A stretch of DNA of 64,000 nucleotides from Closterium sp. NIES-65 (GCA_948144175.1 CANXME010000548.1:1-64000), one strand, 5' to 3'. Positions 49,801-61,796 are shown, counted from the stretch's first letter. Notes: generated from the sequence alone by a model not told the origin. Numbers and translations are program-made.

Positions 49801-51604
49801 AGGGTGGGTGGAGGGCTTGGGAAGGGTGGGTGGAGGGCTTGGGAAGGGTGGAGGGCTTGGGAAGGGTGGAGGGCTTGGGAAGGGTGGAGGGCTTGGGAAG
49901 GGTGGAGGGCTTGGGAAGGGTGGAGGGCTTGGGAGATGTGGGAGCCTTGTCTGTGCCGCTCCACGCCTCTGTTGCCTTCAGCGGCTGGCTGCCCAAGCGC
50001 AGGTGGATGTGAAAGGTGGACCCTGGGGAGGTTCTAGTGTAATCTGACGGGGTGAGATTTGCTCATGGGAAGTTGGGTATGGGGAAGGTGGGGCGTGGGG
50101 AAGGGTGAGATAGTCTGCTTAAGTGCAGGCGGGAGTTGGGAAAGGTGGGATAGGGGAGGGGATGAGATTGGTCTGTCTGCTGCCTTTCCGTCTCTGTTCC
50201 CTCTTAGAAAAAGGTTAACTTTGGAGTAGGGCTATTATTGCTGCTGCTACCAGCTTTGAAACTCGTGATCGAACTACCCCCTTTCCCATCCACCTTCCCA
50301 TCCACCTTCCCGTCCACCTTCCCATCCACCTTCCCATCCACCTTCCCATCCCCCTTCCCATCCCCCTTACCATCCCCCTTCCCATCCCCCTTCCCATCTC
50401 GCTTCCCTTTTCCCTCCTTCCCCCTCTTATGGCAAGCAGTCTGAAGCCCGGAGGCAGCGCAGCAGTGGGGGATGCGTCAGTGGGAGAGAAAGCTGCGGCC
50501 CACCCTTTGCTCATGGCTCATGGAGAAGGTAGGCTTGGGGCATCGCGCATGGGGGAGGTTGGCTTTGGTTGATCTGTGCATGTTGAAGTGAAGTTTGGAT
50601 GGATCGTGGATATGCAGAAGCTACGCACAGGGTGAGAGAAAAGGGGGGATGGGGAGGGGGTGGGGGATACAGGGGGGATGGGGAGGGGTTGGGTCGAGAA
50701 GGGGAAAGGGGGGAATCCGGAATGCCAATGGCTCGGACGCAGTGCTTGCAGCGTTACCATTTTGTCCCACACGCACACCAATGCCAAGGTGCCGTTTGCT
50801 GCATTGTTGCTCGCTCGTATGGTATAGGCAATACTTTCGCTTGTGCAATGGACAGCCTGGTGCCTTTTGCCTTCGGTACGAATCGGCTCAAGTGCTGCAG
50901 GAAGGTGCATGTGGGTCCATCATCGATTCCTGACTTGTTTCCCCCCTTCATCCCCCATACCACATGTGCTCATGCCCTCCCGTACATCCCTCCCCATGCA
51001 GCTGACAGCCTGGTGCCATTCGCCTTTGGCAAGGGGTCGGCGCAGGTGCTGCAGGAAGCAGGGTTCTCGAGCCTGACCTTCAAGTCATACCGCGGGTGGG
51101 TGATTGCTTGTTATGAAAATGGGAGGGGGTTCCCTTGGACACTAGTTTTGAGGCGCGTCAATCTCAGGTGCTGCAGGAAGGGCGTTGTTCTCCAACCTGA
51201 CCTTCAAGCCGTACCGTGGGTGGGTCGTTGTCTGTCATGGGAGGGGGTCCGCTTGGAAAAGGGTGCATTTTTCCTTGCCCCGTGTGACTTCTGCTTGTTT
51301 TGAAAAAATTATACACACGGTAGTTCACACGGTTCACCGCCAGCTGCAGATACGGTATCCTTCGGGTCACCTTACCTACTCCGCAGCTCTTTATCACAGC
51401 TTGTGCCTACATATTGGCACACGAAGTCTCTCATGGGCTGTCACATGCGTCCATACAAGGTCATCTTGTGCTATTATGACCAGTCCTGTTTCTACCTCCC
51501 CCCACCCCCTCCCCCCACCCCACAGCATGGCCCACTCTGCTTGTCCTGAAGAACTGGCAGATCTCAAAGCATGGCTGCAGAAGAACGTGCCACCACCTTC
51601 TTGA
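46872..51604 (+). CDS. Acyl-protein thioesterase / carboxylesterase, paralogue 1 (membrane-anchored)
   Basis: Nine exons: 46872-47110, 47307-47629, 47960-48093, 48516-48585, 49089-49199, 49356-49512, 50440-50528, 51002-51095, 51526-51604; 431 residues. The alpha/beta hydrolase has ATVVWLHGLGDTGYGW, VKFAVGGFSQGGALSLYLM (nucleophile Ser), ADSLVPFAFGKGS (catalytic Asp) and YRGMAHSACPEEL (catalytic His). It probably removes palmitoyl groups from proteins (family knowledge). The N-terminus has a basic presequence-like stretch and one hydrophobic helix (VPVALFVSLFLAVGVVIAVGG), suggesting an organelle or membrane location (inference). Exon 2 ends at a GC donor (TTCG|GCAAGC), the only in-frame choice. 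Exon layout matches the downstream paralogue. Confidence 0.9.
48100..49088 (+). repeat. Partial copies of thioesterase-1 exons 3, 4 and 5
   Basis: Exon 3-like text is at ~48140-48215, exon 4-like text (ATCAAGTGGATCCTCCCCAG) at ~48408-48445, and an exon-5 copy at ~48948-48995. The exon-5 copy is followed by palindrome TTTGAGACGTCTC (49016-49028). A CTCATCTCGC pentamer/decamer repeat fills 48701-48905. Confidence 0.85.
49590..49935. repeat. 18-bp minisatellite (GAGGGCTTGGGCAGGGTG)
   Basis: About 19 units in intron 6 of thioesterase 1, between the exon-6 donor and a donor-side copy of exon 6 at ~49945-50005. Confidence 0.95.
50280..50400. repeat. 12-bp minisatellite (TTCCCATCCACC)
   Basis: About ten units upstream of exon 7 of thioesterase 1. 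Confidence 0.9.
50838..51240 (+). repeat. Copies of thioesterase-1 exon 8
   Basis: An acceptor-side copy is at ~50845-50905 and a donor-side copy at ~51160-51225. The latter is joined to the true exon (51002-51095) through a decayed palindrome AGTTTTGAGGCGCGTCAATCT (51142-51162, shown here in part: TTTTGAGGCGCGTCAA). Confidence 0.88.
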
Positions 51605-52546
51605 TTCTCCACCTGCAACATTGCATGTCAAGGTGTCCATGACCCATTTGCAGTTGTGTGACCCTTGTAAGAGGAGCAAAAGTATATATTGCCAGTAAGC
51701 TATCAAATTCTGCAAATCACTGAAGGATGTGAATTGCTTTCTCTCCTTTTTATCGAATCAGCACCCAACTCTTCAACGCACCCAAATCGAAGAACCCCGT
51801 CCACCTCGCTAGGCGGGGACCAGCCTCGTGAGGTCAATCTCTTCTCGGAATTTCAAACCCTTACGTCTCTCACCTGGCGTATCCCTGAGTGGTGGCAGGG
51901 CAACTGTAGCTGGCACTGTTGGTGGCATGCGCATTTTCCGGGCCCCTGTGTTTTTGGGAAAGTTGCCACCAACCTTGCCAGCTACAGTGGCCCTGCCACC
52001 AGACAGGGATACGCCCATAGCATCACCCAAGCCAAGCCAACCAACATACCTGCCTGGCCTGGAAATAGGCTTGAGAACCAAGCCACGGACCAGCCTCGTG
52101 GACCCAGGCTTGTAACAGCCTTAGACCAGGCATGGACCCAGGCGGACCACACTGACCAGCCTATTCGTGATCGCACATCATCGTCTTCGTCGCAAAATGA
52201 CGTCGCAACTAATCGTGATGGAAAGAGCGTGCTTGCGAAATATCGAAATGCGTTCGCGACCATTCAGAAGAGTCGGTGGCTGGATCAGATCCTGGTCCGA
52301 GTTTCCAGATCCCAGACGACTCCGCTTCCCAGAGTTCCCTTGCTTGTCTTCTACTCTTCTCGCTGCCATTTCAACTTATCTTCGTTTACCCCAATTTCCA
52401 CGCCAGTTCTCCCTAGGTTCCGCCATGACGAGGGATAAAATCCTTTCGTGGTTTGCCGAAACATTCCAACATTTTCCCCAAGTCTTCCTCGTTCTCTTAT
52501 CTATCATCTACTGGCCGCTTGCGTATCGTTCCCATAAACCATAGTA
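51605..52546. other. Intergenic region with a 52-bp inverted repeat
   Basis: Arms 51876-51927 and 51964-52015 pair over ~52 bp with about seven mismatches around a 36-nt loop. A short reading frame (MTRDKILSWFAETF..., ~52424-52544) ends just before the next ATG and may be an upstream ORF of the second thioesterase. A GACCAGCCTCGTG text occurs twice (51819 and 52087). Confidence 0.6.
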
Positions 52547-52736
52547 ATGTCTCTCCGAAATGCTCTCCCGAAGAGGTTCGGTAACCTAATCCGGAGGATG
52601 TTCGGCACTCGCAACGATCGTGGCGAGATGACTTCCAGTCCCGCACCCGCAGAGGGCCGAGCTCCTGTAGGAACGACAGAACCAGCAGCAGCGGCAAAAC
52701 ATGCAGGAGCGGAAGCAGAAGCGGAAGCAGCAGCGG

Positions 52737-52775
<39 letters not shown>

Positions 52776-55700
52776 CAGGAGCAGGAGCAGCATCAGCAAC
52801 GGATCAATCACCATACAGTAAGGACTGCTCCACCAATACCCGACCACCACGTACCAATCACCATACTTATCCCAGCAAGCTTTTCACTGCCTTCTCCCCC
52901 CACTGCTGTACCCCTGCCGTTCCCACCATTCTTCTGATCCTGCTAACTATTTTACATGAAGCCACAGACCATTGTTTACTCCCCACTTCACCCAGGTCCC
53001 CCATGCACTGCCAGGCGCAGGTCCCCACTCGCTGTACCCCATGCACTGCACTGTGGTTAGTGTGGGTGATGAACGTTTGAGTGAACTTGATTGCCCACTT
53101 CCCTTCGCGCTCCACTTCCCCCCAGGCACACGAGCGGGCCCGACCAAAGTGGTGGAAGCGCTGGAAGGGCAGCACTCGGCCACGGTGGTGTGGCTGCACG
53201 GGCTGGGGGACAGCGGCAATGGCATCTCGAACTGGCTGAATATGGTGTGGGAATCTGTGGGTGAACAAGGCGGCAACCATCTACTCGACCTCCCACACGT
53301 ACGGTTATGGGTGCTTGCATTGGCTGCATGAAGTGGGGTGGGATGGGGTGGGGTGGGGTGGGTTGCGGTGAGATGGCGTGTGGAATACTGAGAGCTGGCG
53401 TGAGAGTGCGTAAAACTTTTAGTCGGTTGACACCCAGCCACCGATCCTATACGGCGGCTACGTGTGTCTGTTGCTGTTCGAAAAAAGAGTGAGTGGCATA
53501 GAAAAAATAGTGAGTGGCTTAGAAAAAAGAGTGAGTGAGTGGCATATTTAAACTAGACCTCCCTCCTGTATGTGCAACTGGCTGTCGAGTCGACACAGGC
53601 GATGGGTGCTTGCAATGGTTGCCTGGGGTGGCTGATGGGGTTGGGTGGGGGGAGTACCTGAGAAGGGGGGCTTTTTATGCGACCTCCCTGTGTTGTAGGT
53701 TGATTTTGTGGATTCTGTGAATTTTGGAAATTCTGTGAATTTTGAGACTTCCATGATCACCCAACAACGGAGGCTTCTCCGTGCGCATTGGATTGGACGT
53801 TTCGTTTCACAGCGCCTGTAGCAACGATTTTCCGAGCGCTTCAGATCCATGGTTCACCTGGCCTCACCTCGCCTCACCTCGCCTCACCTCACCTCACCTC
53901 ACCTCGCCATTCTCTCCTCACCTCATCTCCTCCCCACACTCACCGCGTTCCCATGTGGCAGGTCAAGTGGATATTCCCCAGCGCCCCTACAGCCGACATT
54001 CTAAGCGCCTGAGACCCATCTGTAACGCACCTCACCTCGCCTCATCTCCTCCCTCATTCCCATGTGGCAGGTCAAGTGGATATTCCCCAGCGCCCCTACA
54101 GCTCCCGTCTCTGTCAACCGCGGCCATCGCTCCCCTTCCTGTGAGTTCCTCACGTGCCCTTTCTGTGAGTCCCGCACGTGCCCTTCGTGTGAGTTACTCA
54201 GGTGGCCTTTCTTTGAGCTCGTTTTCTTGGATGTCTTTATCATCGGCCCTTGTCTCCATCAACCGCGGCGCGGCCATCGCACCCCTTCCTGTGAGCCTCT
54301 CATGCACCTTCGTGTGAGCCCCTGATATCCCTTCCTGTGAGCGCCTCATGTCCCCTTTCTGTGAGTGAGTGACTCATGTGCCCTTCGTGTGAGCCGCGCT
54401 CCCTCCCAGCACAAAACGCCGTCAGATCAGAGGTGTCGTATTATAGTCGCTACCTGCCCAGTTCTTCTCCCATCTATGCCCCTCATCCATCCCTCATCCC
54501 CCTCATCCATCCCTCATGGTACATGCCCTTCTCTCCTCCTCGCCTAGCCAGGGTACGACATCCATGGTTTCAACCCCGATGCTCCCGTGGATGCCGCGGG
54601 CCTTGACGAGGCTGCCAGATACATTGCTGGGATTCTCGAGGAGGAGAGAAGCGCGCATCCTGGTGGGTGGATTGCTGCTCTGTTCTGTGCTGTGCTGATT
54701 GGGTGTGTAGAAACTGGGTTAGGTCTGAAAGGCATTCATGCGGCTGCGAGATAAGTGGCTCGGATCAGCCGGGGGGGTGCAAGAGCTCTTCACCCCCTAT
54801 CCCTTCCTTTTAACTGGTACCTTTCGTTGAATTGCCCCCAGTTTCTTCTTTCTCTGTGTCAGCCTCTCTGTGTCAGCCTCTCTGTGTCAGCCTCACCAGA
54901 CGTCACGTATACAGTGGGTGGGTGGGTGGGATCAGCCGAGGGAGCCCTCTCTCCTCTCATTTATTGAGTCGCCTTATATTGAAACCTTTCTCTTTTTTTC
55001 CTCCTGTCCGCTTCCCCGCACCCACCAGACGTCACGTACATAGTGGGAGGGATCAGCCAAGGGGGGAGCCTCTCCCTCTACCTCATGTGCCGGAAGGCGC
55101 TGGGAAGCTTCGCGGATGGTTCTGATGCTTCCGCTCTGCCCTTCTCTGCCTCCATTGGCCTTAGCACGTGGTTGCCCAAGTGCAGGTGGGGTCTGGGGAG
55201 GGTGTTAATTGAAGGGGTTGGATGGTCTCTCTGTGCCCTTCTTTGCCTGCATTGGCCTGAGCACGTGGCTGCCCAAGTGCAGGTGGGATCTGGGGAAGGT
55301 CGGTTCCGAGCTGTGTGGGTAGCCTGCAATCCATCTCTCTTGCTTTCAGCGGCTGTCTGCCCAAGTGCAGGTGGAAGGAAGGTGTTATCTTGTCCCAACG
55401 ATGAATAGCCACGTGTAGAGAGGCTGTTTTTGAGACGTCTCAAAAACACCCTCTCCCCAAGTGCAGGTGGAAGGAAGGTGTTATCTTGTCCCAACAATGA
55501 ATCCGTTGTTCCCCCTTTCCTCCCCCTTTCCTCCTCCTTCAGCTCTTATTCCCCCCCCTTTCCTCTCCTATACCTCCCCCCACCTCCACAGTCTGATCCC
55601 GGCACCTGGAGAGACGGATGCAGCTCTTGCAGAGAGGGCTGCGAGGCATCCTCTGTTCATGACGCATGGGGAAGGTGCGGTGCAGGGGGGGGAGAGGGGA

Positions 55701-57568
55701 AAGGTGGCATTAGCTTTCTAAGTCAACTGAATTACAGCTGTTACAGAAAGGGCTGCGAGGCATTCGCTGTTCATGACGCATGGGAAAGGTACGGTGCGGG
55801 AGCGGAGGGTGGCATGTGTTATGGGGACACTATTTAATCGATTCAAGATAACAGTTGCTGCGGAGAGGGCTCCGAAGCATCTGCTGCTCATGATGCATGG
55901 GAAAGGTATTCTGTGGAGCGGAGGGGAGGGGAGGGGAGAGGAGGGTGGCATGTGATATAGGAGCATCCATTCCAAGCCGTTACCTGAGTAAGAGGGACGG
56001 ACGGGTGGCTGGAAAAAATCCCTTCTCTGTGTACTACTAGCTTCTGTGCCACCTCTCGCCTCTTGGCTGGGGCAAGGACTACGAGATGCCTTTTGCATTG
56101 ACTGTTGACTCACAAGGCGACTTCAGAGTGGACCAAGAAGTCATCTCGTTGACTTCTTTCGTGTGCTGACGTGTGGAGTTGACCCCCTAGTGGGCTACAG
56201 CTGGGGCAACACGCCTCGGGCAATGGCTGCTCTGACCTGCTGCGCACTGCTGGCTTCTTGAGGCGCCTTTTGTGCTTGTGCAGGTGCAGTTGACCCGCTG
56301 CTGGGCTGCGCCTGGGGCATGGACTGCGCTGGCCTGAGGCACTGTGAGGCACCGTGAGGCATAGTGCATTCACGGTGCCTCAGGGCTGCGCCTGGGGCAC
56401 GGACTGCGCTGGCCTGCTGGCTTCTTGAGGCGCCTTGTGTGCTGTTAACACGAGATGGAGAGGCTTGAGTTGAATGCCATGTTTGCTGTTTCTCCCTTCC
56501 CTCGTGGATTTCTTGCATGTGTGTGTGCGTGCGCTGTTGACCCCCTGGTGGGCTACAGCTGGGGCAGGGACTGCGAGATGACCTTTGAGTGGACCAAAAA
56601 GTCATCTTGTTGACTTCTTACGTGCGCGTGTGCGTGTTCGTGTGCAGTTGACCCGCTGGTGGGCTATGCCTGGGGCAGGGAGGGACTGCAAGGTGCCTTT
56701 TGGGTGGACCAGAAAGTCATCTCGTTGACTTCTTTCGTGTGCTTGTGTGTGCAGTTGACCTTCTCGTGGGCTTCGCCTGGGGCAGGAACTGCTCTGACCT
56801 GCTGCGCAATGCTGGCTTCTCCAACCTCACCTTCCAGTCGTATCCCCTGTAAGACTCTGTTACTGCGGATGAAACGTTTGGTTTAGGGGATGATAGTTGA
56901 GTCAAGCCAGGCGCCATACCTTCCTAGCCTGCGTTAGTGTGCAATACACCACACCACATATGGTGTTACTGGTTTAGGGGATGAAGGTGGGTGATGGTGT
57001 AGTCGACTCAGGCACCATACCCAGTGAAGCTTCTCCAACCTCACCTTCATATCCCGAGTGAAAATGCGTTATTGTTGATGCCTTGTGGAAACATGGCATC
57101 TGAGGGATATGGGTATATCTCTTATCTGGGATATCCGTGGTTTCGTGTATTTTCTTGTCGTTCCATGTTTCTCTTTTTGTTCTACTGGCGTGACGTTTTC
57201 TCTACCCACAATATATCAGAAATATATCTCATGCCTTTTTTAGTCGACACAAGAACGGTTATCCCACCCACCACCCACAAACTTCTCTTTCAGAGCCTCC
57301 CGATAATACTTTCTTAGATTTCCCTTTTTAAACTACGGCCTGGCGCACGCCATGTGCAGTGAGGAGCTGGCGGGTTTGTCCGATTGGACCCCAGTTGCAG
57401 TATGTCTAGTTTTGAGTCGACTCAAAACACAACAGCAGATACAATATGTCTCAAAAACACTTCTTGGTGCCTTCCCCTTTGCCCTACAGCCTGGCACACG
57501 CCATGTGCGGTGAGGAGCTGGCGGATATGAGAGCGTGGCTGCTGCAGCACGCCCCTCTTCCCGCTTGA
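52547..57568 (+). CDS. Acyl-protein thioesterase / carboxylesterase, paralogue 2
   Basis: Eight exons: 52547-52817, 53126-53298, 54071-54140, 54552-54662, 55029-55185, 55592-55674, 56755-56848, 57490-57568; 345 residues. It has TVVWLHGLGDSGNGISNW, IVGGISQGGSLSLYLM (nucleophile Ser), FMTHGEVDLLVGFAWG (Asp in VDLLV) and LLAHAMCGEELADMRAW (His). Exon sizes 70, 111, 157, 94 and 79 are identical to those of paralogue 1, so the pair arose by gene duplication. The residue after the catalytic Asp differs (VDLLVGFA versus ADSLVPFA), as does the Gly before His (LLAHAM versus RGMAHS), so substrate preference or activity may have changed. The N-terminus (MSLRNALPKRFGNLIRRMFG) is basic and amphipathic-looking, then an Ala/Glu-rich run. 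Confidence 0.88.
53930..54420 (+). repeat. Copies of thioesterase-2 exon 3
   Basis: An acceptor-side copy (GTGGCAGGTCAAGTGGATAT) is at 53955-54000, before the true exon at 54071. Downstream, ~54140-54400, donor-type units (GTGAGT..CTCA[C/T]GTGCCCTT) repeat about seven times. Confidence 0.85.
55345..55500 (+). repeat. Duplicated exon-5 donor segments flanking a palindrome
   Basis: The text CCAAGTGCAGGTGGAAGGAA occurs at ~55361 and ~55456. Between them lies the palindrome at 55426-55447 (core TTTTTGAGACGTCTCAAAAA). Further exon-5 donor copies lie at ~55220-55290. Confidence 0.95.
55735..55915 (+). repeat. Two donor-side copies of thioesterase-2 exon 6
   Basis: Copies at ~55735-55790 and ~55855-55908 repeat CAGAGAGGGCT[G/C]CGA[G/A]GCAT...ATGCATGGGAAAG with GT donors. 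Confidence 0.9.
56170..56754 (+). repeat. About five acceptor-side copies of thioesterase-2 exon 7
   Basis: Copies of GTTGACC..CT[G/C]GTGGGCT and following text occur near 56180, 56285, 56385, 56535 and 56648 before the true exon at 56755. Between them lie decayed palindromes such as TTTGAGTGGACCAAAAAGTC (56583-56602). Confidence 0.9.
57330..57428 (+). repeat. Acceptor-side copy of thioesterase-2 exon 8 followed by a palindrome
   Basis: The copy (GCCTGGCGCACGCCATGTGC, ~57339) precedes the palindrome GTTTTGAGTCGACTCAAAAC (57409-57428); the true exon begins at 57490. Confidence 0.95.
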
Positions 57569-58330
57569 CCTCCCTCTCAACCTCCTGCCTGCCTGCCTGC
57601 TTTCGTGGGAAGCATTTTCTGTACTAACACCACCTCCCCACCGCACACAACCAATTAGATCTCCTGAACGATGCCCAAGTTGAACACTCTACTAATGTTT
57701 ATATCCTGTTAGGAAGGCACATGCAACAACATGTTTATATACCGACATGCAATAACTGTTTATGTCCGATGGTCATTTTCTAATGCAGTAGCGTATGTTG
57801 CTGTACCACTGGATGGTGGGGAAAGAACTAGGTCTGGTACTGTGCAGCAAACAGCTGCACCACTTTCCACCCTCTTAGAATCATTTTGCCCCTAAGTTGG
57901 AAGTTCTTGGGCATCCGATCAATTCCCTCCTGCACACCAGCCCTATCCCAAGACATTCATCCAAACACACAACCCTCTGTGACATGCAAATATATATACA
58001 TATCTGTTATGGTTGCAATGCAATGGAACGAGATAGCGAAGATTGCACTAGGTGTCAAACGAGTACAAAGTATGAGCGAAGGTATGAGCGAATACTTATA
58101 CGCGAAACATGCAAACGGTAACGCGGTGCGTGCGAGCTAGCTAGTGCTAGGCTGGCATCGAGGTTCGGGCTAGCCCCGAAGCGTAGGCCGACTCGGCTGG
58201 GCCAGCAGTGCATGGTTTGGTGAAACAGTGCGCGCGAAATTGGCGAAGCCCCATTAGCAGTACCGGGCGAACAACGGTTGCTGCTGTACGCGATGTTGAT
58301 GGTCGCGGTAAGGAATGTCGGGAAAATTCC
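57569..58330. other. Intergenic spacer
   Basis: 3' flank of the second thioesterase. No coding or RNA gene recognised. Confidence 0.5.
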
Positions 58331-58338
58331 TTACACTA

Positions 58339-58362
58339 CCCCCCCCCCCCCCCCCCCCCCCC
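58339..58362. repeat. Poly-C tract
   Basis: About 24 consecutive C bases at the edge of the chromovirus remnant. Confidence 0.95.
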
Positions 58363-58379
58363 ATCAAGAAGCCCCCTCC

Positions 58380-58690
58380 GCTACGCAAGTGCGTGTATAT
58401 CGCGGAAACCCCGGCTCCTCAGGTATACTTACAAGGCAAGGTGGTTTTCAATGTTGGCCAGGGGCACCCAGCTATCCTGCGTTGGCGTGCAGTCCTTCCA
58501 GCGAACGAGGAATCCAATCCTCTTGATGCCTGTAAGGTGTCGAATCCGATGGCTCATGATTTTTTCGGGCTCAATTATCGGCTCCGATGCAGGGTGAGTC
58601 ATGGATGGCGAGCGGTGACGAGGCAGTTGGCTTGTGGTTCGGATGTAAGGGCGAAGTATCTTAGAAGCTAGGCATGGCTGAGTTGCACTA
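58380..58690 (-). pseudogene. Ty3/gypsy chromovirus integrase C-terminus (chromodomain) remnant
   Basis: The minus-strand frame reads EPEKIMSHRIRH, then RIGFLVRWKDC, then QDSWVPLANIENH, the chromodomain pattern at the integrase C-terminus of plant chromoviruses (aromatic and W-K/D motif followed by SW.P..N). The frame runs into copia LTR sequence at 58700, so the copia element has cut it. No other gypsy domain is visible. Confidence 0.75.
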
Positions 58691-59089
58691 TCGAGAGAAT
58701 TGAGTACAAGGGAAAACCCTAAGGGGTTATACCCCACATAATCTACCCCACTACAGCCTACCCACAAATATGATATAACCATATGTTTGACACACCCCCA
58801 TAGGCAAAGTGGGGGAGAGCAAGAGGTCACAAGACCAGTCAAGAAAAGCAAAGCAAGCTCAGGGTGGATCACGACGTCACAACACACACTGAGCACAAGC
58901 AAAGGGCCACAAGGCTAGTTCACATGCACAGGCATATATGCAACACAAACATCACAGTGATCTCTACCTGGCAAAGCAAGGTATATATATATATTTATAT
59001 TTATATATATATATATCACAGTACAAGCAAGGTCTACAGCAAGTGAGGAAGAGTGGGCACAACCCCCACCGAAGTGCAGAAACGCTGAT

Positions 59090-61790
59090 GATCACTAGAC
59101 TGAAGTGCCTTGGTGAATATATCAGCAGTGTTGGCCCGAGTGGCCACGTAACGCAGACGAAGCTGACCACGCTGCTGCAAATCTCAAGACAGGAAGTAAC
59201 GCAGAGCGATGTGCTTCGTTCTGTGCTCCAGTCTGTGCTCCTCACACAAGGCAATGGCAGCCTTGTTGTCAACGTACAGCACTGGAGGAGAACGAGGTCG
59301 CTCTCCCAAGTCGGTCAGCAGGTAGGTGAGCCAGCGTAACACCTGTGCAGCCATGGCTGTGGCGTAGATCTCAGCCTCACAACTCGAGCTGAAAACAGAA
59401 GACGAGCGTGTAGAACGCCAAGAAATTGAACCAAAGCCAAGGTTGAAGGTGAAACCCTGTGACGACCACTAAGTAGCCTGGTCGTCAACCCAAGAAGCGT
59501 TTGAGTGCCCAGAGAGAACAACTGAGCTCCTCCCTCCAAGCACAAGCCCCATGCCTGATGTACTGCACAAGTAGCGCAGTACCTTTTTAGCAGCAGCCAT
59601 GTGCTTTGGTCGGTGCCGACCAAGAGCCACGTAGCGAGCGAGAAGGCCAAGAGGGTACGCGAGGTCAGGACGAGTGCAAGTCATCAGGTACATGAGGCAG
59701 CGAACTAGCTCTGGGTAAGGACCACTCGGCTCTACGGACTCGTCCGAAGGTGGAGCTGAGAGCGAGTGACCTGTAGCCAGAGGAGTGGCCTGTGCCGAGG
59801 ACCAGGTGAAGCCCAAGCGCTGAAGGACCTGCTGCACCATGTGTGACTGAGTCAGTGTGATGGTGTGACGTGCTCTGTCCCGGGTGATCTGCAAGCCAAG
59901 GTAGCTGCGCAGCTCACCCAGGTCTGTGCACGTGTGTCTCTTCTGCAGCTCCGAATTCACCAGGGCAAGAGCCTCAGTGTTAGCAGTGGCAAAGACCAAG
60001 TCGTCGACGTACACGAGGATATAGAACGGCGGCAGCGAAGTGTCGGTCCGCAGAAACAGCGACGGGTCAGTAGTCAAAGGAGCAAACCCAAGAGCCGCAA
60101 GTGTAGTTCTCAGTGTGTCGTGCCACTCACGAGGCGCCTAGCAGAGACCGTAGACTGGCCGCCGGAGGCTCCACTGGGCATCAGGAGGGAACGACCCAGT
60201 GAAGCCAGGAGGGCGGCGCAGCCAGATCTCCTCGTGCAGGCTGCCCTGTAAGAAAGCTGTGCTGAAGTCAAGGGAGTGAAGCTCGTAGTCACGCTGAGCG
60301 GCAACGTGCAGTAGCACCCGAAGAGTGGTCATCTTCGGGGTGGGGGAGAAGGTCTGGAAGAAGTCAACTCCCTCTCACTGACTGAAACCTCGGGCAACGT
60401 AACGAGCCTTGAAGACAGGCGGAGAACTTGGTGGCCGCTTCACCCTGAAAATCCACATGCCACTGACGATGTTCGCCCCAGGAGGGGGAACCTCGTCAAC
60501 GTAGGTGCCTGTGGACTTCCAGGATGCCATCTCTGTGTCCATGGCTGTCTGCCACTGAGAGGAGTACTCACCCGCGATCGCCTCAGCGTAAGAGCGCATG
60601 GTCGGGATGTCTGGAGCATCCGGGTCTCCCTCAGGGGCAAGCAGCATGGACACGAGATGAGGCGCAGCGGCTGCAAGACACTCAAGGTCCTCCTGTCTGT
60701 CCTCAAGGACGTCTGTGCCAAGAGCACACGCACCCCCGACGGACGGAGGACAGACAGACTCAGACTTGGCAACAAGAGTAGCGGCATAGTCTAGACGACA
60801 GGCAGCAGCAAAGTCAACAACCTCAGCAACAAAGGCAGACGCAGCAGCAGACTCAAACGACGGGTTAGTGACAACTGTGGCTAGCAGACGCGTGTCAGTA
60901 GAGTGAGCAGCACGGGTGCGGTCGGACTCTGGCTCAGGAATGGTAGGCAGAGAAGACGCAGGAGGGGACGGCAGGGGAACACGCTGCGGAGGAGAGGAAG
61001 GACGACGAACTATGAGGTGGGTGCCGGGGACAGCCGGCTGACGCGAACGAGGAACACGACGACCGGAACTACTAGAACGCACAGACGAGACAGGACGCGA
61101 AGCAGGCTCACGACGCTCTGTAAAACCCCCTGTCTGCTCAGTGTAAGGAGAAGGAGCAGGCAGCGGTGAGCCAGGCTGTAACGGAAGACCAGTAGACGAA
61201 GGGAGACTAAGAACCTGGCGAAGCACAGAGTCAGGCGGCGGCTGAGACGACGGAGACGGTGGAGCGAAGAGCAGGCGCGGCTGTGCAGTGCCAACAGCAC
61301 CAGCACCTCCAGCACCCCCAGTAGCTCCAGCACCTCCAGCAACTCCAGAACCCTCAGCGCCAGCTCCTCCAAGACCAGCTCCACTAGCAGCAACACCCTC
61401 AGACCCAGGGTCTCTAGTAGCAGCACCCTCAGTCTCAGCAGCACCTCCAGCCTCAGCAGCTCCAATACCTCCAGTACGAGCACCTCCGGGACCAGCACCA
61501 CTCCCAGCTCCAGTGATGACAGCAGAAATACCTCCAGCGGCAGAGCCTCGAGCTCCAGAACTGCGACCCTGACGGTGACCGTTCCAGTCGTGCAGCTGCT
61601 GTGAGGTGAGAGGCACACGCGGACGAAGGCGGCTACTCCAGGGAAACTGCGCAACAGCAGACTCAGAACCCTCAGCGCCAACACCTGCAGCATCTCCAGA
61701 ACCTCCAGCGCTAGTATCCACAGCAGCTCCATGACCTCTAGCGCCAGTACGCTCAGCAGCTCAAGAACCTCCAGCTCCAGCACCCTCAGC
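59090..61790 (-). pseudogene. Copia reverse transcriptase and RNase H, broken
   Basis: Reading on minus: a long Ala/Gly/Ser-rich linker (from ~61721), the RT start (QWQTAMDTEMASWKSTGTY, MWIFRVKR), FSTAFLQGSLHEEIWLRRPP, the catalytic YVDD in FYILVYVDDLVFA, RPDLAYPLGLLAR and the RNase H Cys-Glu-Ala-Glu segment near 59370. In-frame stops fall after ARGFSQ (~60375), after VYGLC (~60138) and after WVDDQAT (~59469). Confidence 0.9.
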
Positions 61791-61796
61791 AGCTCA

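Noticed and set aside
52424..52546. 39-residue ORF starting MTRDKILSWFAETF
   Set aside because: Ends one base before the ATG of thioesterase 2 in another frame; kept only as a possible upstream ORF, since it is too short and has no family match.
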